Part shown: positions 22,699 to 29,934 of the stretch, one piece after another
Numbering within the stretch: position 1 is the stretch's first letter
How the letters are laid out: each line of letters begins with the position of its first letter
Source: Planotetraspora thailandica
Lineage (GTDB): Bacteria; Actinomycetota; Actinomycetes; Streptosporangiales; Streptosporangiaceae
Length of the DNA: 51,335 nucleotides
Reading direction: 5' to 3'
Assembly (NCBI RefSeq): GCF_016863335.1
Contig: NZ_BOOR01000079.1
Location: 1 to 51,335, forward strand
Made by a program: the position numbers and the translations under genes
The notes under the pieces: model-generated
What the model was told of the DNA's origin: nothing
Seen by the model: the letters and a program-made list of their open reading frames with translations, nothing else
The model's database searches: none

Positions 22699-24228
22699 TT
22701 ACCGCGCGAGCAGAGGGAGCGCTGGGAAGGTGTGGTCCTGCCACAGCAGCCGCGAGGTCTCTTCCGGGTAGGCGGTGACCATCGACGGCGTGTCGAAGAG
22801 CTGTGCGAGGCGGTGGTCGGGGTCGTACGGAGGCCAGCCCGGGTCGCCGTGAGCGGCGAACGCCGTCCACGCCCTGCGGATCTGCGCGGACAGCTCCTCC
22901 GCCACCGGGGAGGGCGGGTCGCCGATCAGCACGGCGGGCTGTCCGCTGCTCAGGTTGCCGAAGACGAGCGGCACGTCCAAGCCGTGACAGGCGCCGAGGC
23001 CACCGCCCAATCCCGGGGCGGACCAGGTCAGTTCATAGAGGTGGGCCCGGCCGCCGCCGGCGATCTGCGCGTCGGCGAGGTGGAGGCTCGGCATGCGGAA
23101 CAGCCAGTCCCCGTTGACCAGCTCGTACAGCTCCTCGTCGGTCGCGGCCGGGAATGCCTCCCGGTAACGGCGTGCGCCGTCCGGGCCGGGGGCGAGCAGG
23201 TGCAGAGCGGTCTCGGTCTGCTCGTGCGTGACCTGGCCGAGCACGCCGTCGATCAGGCTGAACAACCGGTGCTCGTCACGAGTGTGCCCGACGAGAAGTC
23301 CGACGTCCCGGGCGGCGCCGTCCGCCAGCGCCTGCCAAGGCGTTGCCGGCAGGACGTCACCGTCGACGACCGGTGCGAACGGGATCGGCCGGTGTGTGAT
23401 CTGCCCCCAGCGCTCCCGCCATTGCACCGTCTTGGCGAAGATCGCCTCGCCCGCGGCGGGTAGCCGGGCCGGGGGCACTGCCGACAGGCCGGACACCGTG
23501 GGCCGTACCCCCAGATCGGCGGCGCAGGCGGCGGCGATGTCGGCGGCCAGCTCCGGGGAGAAGTACGTCCCCGGCACGCTCTGCGCGACCGCCCGGCGGA
23601 AGAGTCCGGCGGCGCGCGGCATGGCGAGCAGCGCGGCGACCGATCCGCCACCCGCCGACTGCCCGAAGACCGTGACCCGGTCCGGGTCGCCGCCGAACAC
23701 CCGAATGTTGTCGCGCACCCACCGCAAGGCCGCGACCTGGTCGAGCAGTCCCCGGTTGGCCGGGGCTCCGTCGATCTGCGCGAAACCCTCAATACCGAGA
23801 CGGTAGTTGAGGGTCACGACCACGGCTCCGCTGCCGGCCAGGTGCCCGGCGTCGTATTCCGGGAGGCTGGAGTTGCCCATGGCGTAACCGCCGCCGGGGA
23901 TCCACACCATCACCGGGAGCCCTGTCGCGGGATCCGGTTCCGGTGTCCAAACGTTGAGCGTCAGCCAGTCGTCGCCGTCGGTGTCCTGGGACGCTCCGAG
24001 CAGGCTGGACTGCGGGGGCGGCGGGCCGTATGCGACCGCCGGGCGCACGCCCTCCCAGCTGCGCACCGGCTGCGGCGCGGCGAAACGGAGGGCGCCGACC
24101 GGCGGCTCGGCGAACGGGATGCCGCGGAAGACCGCCAGGCCCGCCTCCCGGCCGCCGCGGAGGACGCCGGCCGCCGTACGGACTTCCGGCTCGGACTCGG
24201 ACGGCTTGCTGGATGCGGTGACGGCCAC
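22699..24228 (-). CDS. Type-B carboxylesterase/lipase
   Basis: A 509-residue enzyme of the carboxylesterase type B family: LAVFRGIPFAEPPVGALRFA at the N-terminus, the oxyanion loop VMVWIPGGGYAMGN, nucleophile elbow VTVFGQSAGGGSV with Ser191, the acidic residue in GHTRDEHRLF, and His in GACHGLDVPLVFGN. The length is usual for the family. No signal peptide, so it is intracellular. The GTG start at 24228 follows a GAGAGGAAA site; the open frame extends further upstream without protein-like content. It is oriented away from the GlxA-type regulator by 217 bp, same strand. It probably hydrolyses bulky esters. Confidence 0.93.
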   Translation of the reverse strand: MAVTASSKPSESEPEVRTAAGVLRGGREAGLAVFRGIPFAEPPVGALRFAAPQPVRSWEGVRPAVAYGPPPPQSSLLGASQDTDGDDWLTLNVWTPEPDPATGLPVMVWIPGGGYAMGNSSLPEYDAGHLAGSGAVVVTLNYRLGIEGFAQIDGAPANRGLLDQVAALRWVRDNIRVFGGDPDRVTVFGQSAGGGSVAALLAMPRAAGLFRRAVAQSVPGTYFSPELAADIAAACAADLGVRPTVSGLSAVPPARLPAAGEAIFAKTVQWRERWGQITHRPIPFAPVVDGDVLPATPWQALADGAARDVGLLVGHTRDEHRLFSLIDGVLGQVTHEQTETALHLLAPGPDGARRYREAFPAATDEELYELVNGDWLFRMPSLHLADAQIAGGGRAHLYELTWSAPGLGGGLGACHGLDVPLVFGNLSSGQPAVLIGDPPSPVAEELSAQIRRAWTAFAAHGDPGWPPYDPDHRLAQLFDTPSMVTAYPEETSRLLWQDHTFPALPLLAR

Positions 24229-24445
24229 GTTGCGGTTTCCTCTCCGTTCCTGCTTGGCCGAGCATCCCAGCGCGCGTGATCTGCGGGCAAACCATTTAGG
24301 GGCAGCCCACATGAGCCTGAAACCCACGTTAAGTTGATCTTGAACGGGTCCCGGAAACGACCTCGCTCGGCTATCCAGGGAGTTGGCGGCCATCAGCCCA
24401 GCGACGTCATTGCTGATCGATGCGGCGGCGCTGCCCGGCGTGCGC

Positions 24446-25534
24446 CTAACCCGCGTTGGGGCGGCGGGCCGTGCTGAACCGGCGTTGGTAGGCGGCGGGG
24501 CTGATCGACAGATTCCTGGCGAAAACCCGTCGCATGCTTTCGTAACTGGGGAACCCGGCAAGGATCGCGGCCTGCGTCGCGGTGTGTCCTTGGTCGAGCA
24601 GCGCCCTGGCCATGTCGAATCGGATGTTCTCCACGTAACGGGCCGGTGTCGTGGACAACTCGTCCCGGAAAATCCGGGTCAGGTGCCGGGTGCTCACATT
24701 GAGATGTTTCGCGAGTTCACCGAGCGAGTGATCCCCGGAGGGGTCCGCCGTCACCACGTCGGTGACTTTACGCAGAGCCGGCGAGCGGGGCGGCGGTCCC
24801 TGCAGCGGTGCCGAGAACTGGGACTGGCCGCCCGCACGCTGCATGTACACCACCAAGGCGCGGGCGACGTCGCGCGCCAGGTCCGGCCCGTGGTCCTCTT
24901 CGACGAGAGCGAGCGCCAGATCGATACCGGCCGTCACCCCTGCCGACGTGTACGTGGTGCCATCGCGAACGTAGATCGCATCGGGCTCGACACGGCACGT
25001 CGGACACCGGGCGGCGAGCTTATGCGCCACCTTCCAGTGCGTGGTCGCGCGCTTGCCGTCGAGGAGGCCGGCGGCGGCCAGGATGAACGCCCCGGTACAG
25101 ATCGACACGACCCGGCCGGCCGCGACCGCCGGTATCCGCGCGGCGTCCGCCAGGTCGCCGGGGACACAGGCGCGCGGATACAGGTCGGACCCGGCCACCA
25201 GAAACGTGTCGAAAGCCGGCTCCGAGGAGACGGCGCCGTCGACCGCCATCCGGACCCCGAGGTTCGACGTGACGTCCACACCCGTCGGCGACAGCAGCAC
25301 GATCCGATAGTCGGCACCGAACCGGTTCGCCTCCTTGAACACCTCCGCGGGACCGGCGACGTCCAGCAACGTCACTCCGTCGTAGACGAGGATCGCAACC
25401 CAATGGGGGGCAGGGTTCACCACTGCGGTCCCTCCGAAGCCGGATCCGCGCGGTGACCGGCCAGACCCCGGCGGCACGAACCGCCGCCGGGTCGGCGACG
25501 CAGAAGGCGACACAGAAGGGGACAAAGAAGGCAT
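24446..25534 (-). CDS. GlxA-family transcriptional regulator (DJ-1/PfpI plus AraC HTH)
   Basis: A 362-residue regulator. The N-terminal DJ-1/PfpI domain (HWVAILVYDGVTLLDVAGPA, then the nucleophile-elbow-like VVSICTGAFILAAAGLLDGK with a Cys) is followed by the linker and a C-terminal AraC-type double HTH (HSLGELAKHLNVSTRHLTRI; ATQAAILAGFPSYESMRRVF). GlxA regulators control varied catabolic genes. The first 45 residues are Ser/Pro/Arg-rich and unusual, so the real start could be further in; ATG 25534 is preceded by AAGGAA. It lies upstream of, and on the same strand as, the carboxylesterase and is a plausible regulator of it. Confidence 0.92.
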   Translation of the reverse strand: MPSLSPSVSPSASPTRRRFVPPGSGRSPRGSGFGGTAVVNPAPHWVAILVYDGVTLLDVAGPAEVFKEANRFGADYRIVLLSPTGVDVTSNLGVRMAVDGAVSSEPAFDTFLVAGSDLYPRACVPGDLADAARIPAVAAGRVVSICTGAFILAAAGLLDGKRATTHWKVAHKLAARCPTCRVEPDAIYVRDGTTYTSAGVTAGIDLALALVEEDHGPDLARDVARALVVYMQRAGGQSQFSAPLQGPPPRSPALRKVTDVVTADPSGDHSLGELAKHLNVSTRHLTRIFRDELSTTPARYVENIRFDMARALLDQGHTATQAAILAGFPSYESMRRVFARNLSISPAAYQRRFSTARRPNAG

Positions 25535-25789
25535 GGACACCGTTCCTTGGTAGCACACCGTTACCGGAGATCACGGAGACCCTCCTGGGCGGGGTTGCCC
25601 AACCGGCAGCGGGCGCCAGACATGGTGGAGCACACGGCTGCGATTTCGCCCGGTCCGGATATAGGTGATTCCTGGCCGGACGAAGGCGGCGCCGTACACC
25701 GATCGGTAGGCAGCATGGAAGTCGGACACACGGCCCCACAGCGGACACCCGTCGCGGAAAGTCAGAGGTCATGCCAGAGGTCATCGCGG

Positions 25790-25939
25790 GGTTTTCTGCG
25801 AGCCTGCGTCAACGGGCTCAAGGACCGCCCCGAAACCACGAACGGCACCGTGAACTCCGACGTGCTCGAACACTTCATTCCCGGCTTCCGGCGCACGACG
25901 ACGGTCGAGCGCATCCTCGGCTCGCCCTGGCCGAGCTGA
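25790..25939 (+). pseudogene. C-terminal relic of an HD-domain (cyanamide hydratase-like) protein
   Basis: These 49 codons end in LKDRPETTNGTVNSDVLEHF then IPGFRRTTTVERILGSPWPS. That matches the end of the intact HD-domain gene at 49129-49767 (TRDRPDTTYGTISADVLVHF; MVERVMGSAWPS). The HD catalytic part is missing, and the upstream sequence has no protein-like frame. It is therefore a relic of a second, lost paralogue. It ends 31 bp before the quinone oxidoreductase gene. Confidence 0.75.
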
Positions 25940-25970
25940 CCGGACATCACACAGGAAAAGGATTTCGAGC

Positions 25971-26894
25971 ATGCGAGCGATCATCGTGCGAGACCGTGAC
26001 GCGGGTGTCGGCGGCCTCACCCTGACCGACATGCCTTACCCGCACGCTGCAGAAAACGACGTCATCGTGCGCGTGCACGCAGCGGGCTTCACCCCCGGTG
26101 AGCTCGACTGGCCGGGAACCTGGTCCGATCGCGCCGGCCGCGACCGAACACCCAGCATCCCCGGGCACGAGTTGTCCGGAGTCGTGGTCGAGCTCGGCTA
26201 CGGAACCACCGGCCTCACCGTGGGCCAGCGGGTGTTCGGACTGACCGACTGGACCCGCAACGGATCTCTGGCCGAATACACCGCGGTGGAGGCTCGCAAC
26301 CTCGCCCCCCTCGCGGCCGACATCGACCACACCGTGGCCGCCGCGCTGCCCATTTCCGGACTGACCGCATGGCAGGGACTGTTCGACCACGCCCACCTCA
26401 CGACCGGCCAGACCGTCCTCATCCACGGCGCCGCGGGCGGCGTAGGCTCGATCGCCGTTCAACTCGCGCGAGAGGTGGGCGCCCGCGTGATCGGCACCGG
26501 CCGAGCCGACGACCGTGATGTCGCGCTCGGCCTCGGCGCGCAGACCTTCCTCGACCTGGACGCCGGCGATTTGCGGCACGTCGGCGAGGTGGACGTGGTG
26601 TTCGACGTCATCGGCGGCGACATCCTCGAGCGATCGACCGAACTGGTACGCCCGGGCGGCACCCTCGTCACCATCGCCATGCCACCTACCGTGCAGCCCA
26701 AGGACGGGCGAGCAATCTTCTTCGTCGTCGAACCCGACCGCGCCCGGCTGACCGACCTCGCCCAGCGCCTCCGGGCGGGACGGCTCAACCCCATCGTCGG
26801 CGCCGTTCGACCGCTTTCCGAAACAGCCTCCGCGTTCGCCCGCCACCGCCGCACGCCCGGCAAGACGATCATTCAGGTCGAGGACGAACAGTGA
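25971..26894 (+). CDS. NADP-dependent zinc-type alcohol dehydrogenase-like/quinone oxidoreductase
   Basis: A 307-residue MDR-superfamily enzyme lacking the zinc-binding residues. N-terminal GroES-like domain includes IPGHELSGVVVELG and VGQRVFGLTDW; the Rossmann motif is VLIHGAAGGVGSIAVQLARE (GAAGGVG at residues 153-159). Family members reduce quinones or alpha,beta-unsaturated carbonyls with NADPH. It is the first complete gene of a plus-strand block leading to an O-methyltransferase and an acyl-CoA synthetase, though gaps of 130-240 bp argue against one tight operon. The ATG at 25971 follows AGGAAAAGG. The physiological substrate is unknown. Confidence 0.92.
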   Translation: MRAIIVRDRDAGVGGLTLTDMPYPHAAENDVIVRVHAAGFTPGELDWPGTWSDRAGRDRTPSIPGHELSGVVVELGYGTTGLTVGQRVFGLTDWTRNGSLAEYTAVEARNLAPLAADIDHTVAAALPISGLTAWQGLFDHAHLTTGQTVLIHGAAGGVGSIAVQLAREVGARVIGTGRADDRDVALGLGAQTFLDLDAGDLRHVGEVDVVFDVIGGDILERSTELVRPGGTLVTIAMPPTVQPKDGRAIFFVVEPDRARLTDLAQRLRAGRLNPIVGAVRPLSETASAFARHRRTPGKTIIQVEDEQ

Positions 26895-27027
26895 GCGCAA
26901 CGCTCGTGATCAGTGCGTGAATCGCCCGATTTCGCAGCCCACCCCTTAGATCAGCTGTTCCGTGGCCAGTGACACGGACAGAAGCCGATGCCAATCCCGG
27001 CAGCGGTGAGATGACGTACGGAGCACC

Positions 27028-28083
27028 ATGAAGCAAACCCCCGAGGCAGCGCCAGGATACGAGGACGCGGCTCTTGAGCAGGAGCGCAACTTCGGCAGGC
27101 TGTTCCAGATGATCACCGGCCACCAGGTTGCGCAGATCGTCCGGACGGCGGCGGCCCTCTCAATCACCGACCACATCGCCGCCGGGGCACGTACAGCCGA
27201 TGAGGTCGCCGAACGGGCATCCACCCATCCGGCCACGACCTACCGCCTGATGCGGGCGTGCGCGTCGATCGGGCTGCTCGCCTACGAAGGGGACGGCAGG
27301 TTCGCCACCACCCCGATGGGAGAACTGCTTCGTGAAGGGGTCCCGGGTTCACTGCGCGACACCACCCTCCACCTGGCGGGCTACTCGACCTGGGTGAGCT
27401 GGGCACACCTTCCCGAAGCCGTACGCGAGGGCAGAACACAGGTATACAAGGCACTGGGCATGGACCAGTTCACCTACTTCTCCCAGCATCCGGAGGAGGG
27501 TGACGCCTTCGCCTCCAGCGGGTCGAGCATGTCCGAGATCGTGGCCGCCGAGGCGGCGAGCATGCTCGACATCTCGGGTGTCTCATCGGCCGTCGACGTG
27601 GGCGGCGCCAACGGCCGGCTCGTGCTCGGGCTGATGCAGGCCAATCCCGCACTGCACGGCATCGTCCTGGACATGGCGCATGTGACCGGCGCGGCCACCC
27701 GTGCCGCCAAGGAACTCGGCCTTTCAGACCGCTTCGGTGCGGTGGAGGGCGACTTCTTCAAAGAGGTGCCCGCAGCGGACCTGTACCTGCTGAAGTGGAT
27801 CCTGCATGACTGGGACGACGAAGCCTGCGTTCGCCTTCTTCGCAACTGCCGTGCCGCCGCCCGGCCCGGAGCGCGTGCCGTCGTCTTCGAACTCGTGCTC
27901 GGCGAGGTCGGTACGCCGGACTTCGGTGCTGTGGCGGACATGAACATGCTGTCCGTCACCGACGGAGGCCGGGAACGACACCTACACGAGTACGACGCCC
28001 TGTTCACGGCCGGGGGATGGCGTCGGGTCTCTGCTCGGCCCACTCGCTCACCGCTTTGGATCATAGAACTCGAGGCCGCCTGA
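27028..28083 (+). CDS. O-methyltransferase, family 2 (COMT-like)
   Basis: A 351-residue SAM-dependent O-methyltransferase. The N-terminal dimerisation domain is a winged helix (GHQVAQIVRTAAALSITDHI; HPATTYRLMRACASIGLLAY), followed by the SAM-binding motif AVDVGGANGRLVLGLMQANP and the catalytic-region motif LLKWILHDWDDEACVRLLRN, in which the His is the expected general base. Members methylate phenols and polyketide/aromatic intermediates, usually in specialised metabolism. There is no aromatic biosynthesis cluster next to it. It sits downstream of the quinone oxidoreductase and upstream of the acyl-CoA synthetase on the same strand. Confidence 0.93.
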   Translation: MKQTPEAAPGYEDAALEQERNFGRLFQMITGHQVAQIVRTAAALSITDHIAAGARTADEVAERASTHPATTYRLMRACASIGLLAYEGDGRFATTPMGELLREGVPGSLRDTTLHLAGYSTWVSWAHLPEAVREGRTQVYKALGMDQFTYFSQHPEEGDAFASSGSSMSEIVAAEAASMLDISGVSSAVDVGGANGRLVLGLMQANPALHGIVLDMAHVTGAATRAAKELGLSDRFGAVEGDFFKEVPAADLYLLKWILHDWDDEACVRLLRNCRAAARPGARAVVFELVLGEVGTPDFGAVADMNMLSVTDGGRERHLHEYDALFTAGGWRRVSARPTRSPLWIIELEAA

Positions 28084-28325
28084 CGCCGTCCTGTACTGGC
28101 GCAGCCGCAGCTGTCTTGACCTGTTGCGATGGGCTAGGACCTCAGGTGCTCGACTAAGATCATCCCGCAAATGACCCGTGTTCAGGTGGGCGGCCATCAG
28201 TCAATCTGCCGCCGACGCTGCTTGGCTGTTGGGACACATCGAACAGCCCGGCGCCTTCGCCTCCGCGATCACGAGATCACACGTGAGGCCCGACAAGCGG
28301 CAACGATCTGAGGGAGGAGGACCAC

Positions 28326-29876
28326 ATGTACGTGACGCAGGCGCTGCACCGCGCGCTGCAGCAGACTCCCGACCTGCCCGCCACTATCAACGGGGACCGG
28401 ATCCGAACCCATCGCGACATCGCCGCCCGCGTCGCGCGCCTGGCCGGAGCGCTACGCGAACTGGGAGTCAGCGAGGGCGACCGAGTCGCGATCGCGGCCC
28501 TCAATTCCGACCGCTACCACGAATACCTCCTGGCCACGTGGTGGCGAGGCGCCGCGGTGACCCCGATCAACACCCGTTGGTCCCCCACCGAGATCGGCTA
28601 CGCGCTTCGGGACTCGCAGACCGCCGTGCTGCTAGTGGACGACGCCTTCGCCGCCCACGTTCCGGCCCTGCGCGCCGCCGCTCCTACGGTGACCACCGTG
28701 ATCCACTGCGGCGACGGTCCCACCCCCGACGAGACGCTTTCCTACGAGGAACTCGTCGCTGCGGCGCCACCGGTGCCGGATATAGGCCGAGGTGGCGACG
28801 CCCTCGCCGGAGTGTTCTACACCAGCGGCACAACCGGCCGGCCCAAAGGGGTGATGCTCAGCCACACCAATCTGATCACCTCAGCGCTCGGCACCCTCTC
28901 GATGCGCGCCCTGGCACATCCCGGTGGGCGCTTCCTTCACGTCGCTCCCCTGTTCCACCTGGCCGGCCTGGCCTCCTGGATTGCGCAGAGCATGGTCGGC
29001 GGCACTCACATCATGGTGCCTGCCTTCGACCCGGTTCGCGTTCTGGCCATCGTGGAAGAGCATCGTGCGACCTCCACCTTCCTAGTCCCGACGATGATCC
29101 GGCTGCTGGCCGACCACCCTCGGCTGAAAGACCACGACGTGTCCAGTCTGAGAACCGTCACCTATGGCGCGGCCCCGATCTCCGAGGTGCTGCTGAACCG
29201 CGCCATGCAGGCGTTCCCTGAAGCCGGCTTCACCCAGGCGTACGGCATGACTGAGCTGGCCCCGGTGGCGACACTGCTCACCGCGGGGGAGCACCTGACG
29301 GGTGGCGAGCTGCTGCGCTCGGCAGGGCGAGCCGCACCCCACTGCGAGGTTCGCGTCGTCACCACCGACGGTCGACCCGCCCCGGCAGGCACAGTCGGCG
29401 AAGTCACGGTCCGAGGTGACAACGTGATGCTCGGCTACTGGGGCAGGCCCGAAGAAAGCGCAGCCACGGTGCGCGAGGGATGGATGCACACCGGCGACTG
29501 CGGATACCTCGACGAGCACGGCTACCTCTACATCATCGACCGGATCAAAGACATGATCATCACCGGCGGCGAGAACGTCTACTCCGCAGAGGTTGAGAAC
29601 ATCATCGCTCAGCATCCCGCGGTGGCCTCCTGCGCCGTCATCGGCGTACCGGACGCGCAATGGGGAGAGCGAGTGCACGCCGTCATCGTCCTGCGCCCCG
29701 GCGCGACCGCCACCGCCGAGGACATCAGGACCCACGTCAAGAACCACATCGCCGACTACAAAGCGCCGCGATCTTGCGAGTTCCTGGACGCATTGCCCGT
29801 CTCCGGGGCAGGCAAGGTTCTCAAGAGAGAACTGCGCGAGCCGTACTGGGCCGGCACCGACCGCACCGTGGGCTGA
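28326..29876 (+). CDS. Acyl-CoA synthetase (class I adenylate-forming enzyme)
   Basis: A 516-residue AMP-dependent synthetase with the standard motif series: P-loop-like VFYTSGTTGRPKGVMLSH, YGAAPIS, QAYGMTELAPVATL, HTGDCGYLDEHGYLYIIDR, and the C-terminal catalytic lysine in GAGKVLKRELREPYW. The style is that of medium/long-chain fatty-acid-CoA ligases (FadD/Fadk-like). It activates a carboxylic acid by adenylation and passes it to coenzyme A. The ATG at 28326 follows GAGGGAGGAGG, a strong ribosome-binding site. The LAL regulator starts 58 bp after its stop, so the two may be cotranscribed. The acid is not known. Confidence 0.94.
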   Translation: MYVTQALHRALQQTPDLPATINGDRIRTHRDIAARVARLAGALRELGVSEGDRVAIAALNSDRYHEYLLATWWRGAAVTPINTRWSPTEIGYALRDSQTAVLLVDDAFAAHVPALRAAAPTVTTVIHCGDGPTPDETLSYEELVAAAPPVPDIGRGGDALAGVFYTSGTTGRPKGVMLSHTNLITSALGTLSMRALAHPGGRFLHVAPLFHLAGLASWIAQSMVGGTHIMVPAFDPVRVLAIVEEHRATSTFLVPTMIRLLADHPRLKDHDVSSLRTVTYGAAPISEVLLNRAMQAFPEAGFTQAYGMTELAPVATLLTAGEHLTGGELLRSAGRAAPHCEVRVVTTDGRPAPAGTVGEVTVRGDNVMLGYWGRPEESAATVREGWMHTGDCGYLDEHGYLYIIDRIKDMIITGGENVYSAEVENIIAQHPAVASCAVIGVPDAQWGERVHAVIVLRPGATATAEDIRTHVKNHIADYKAPRSCEFLDALPVSGAGKVLKRELREPYWAGTDRTVG

Positions 29877-29934
29877 GTCGAAGCCCTCGCTCGCCCTTCT
29901 CTCGCCCGCTGAGCCTGGGCGTAAGGTCACATCC

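Noticed and set aside
27028-29876. One operon from the O-methyltransferase through the acyl-CoA synthetase
   Set aside because: The 242-bp gap between the two genes and the strong separate ribosome-binding site argue for independent transcription; linkage is kept only as a possibility.
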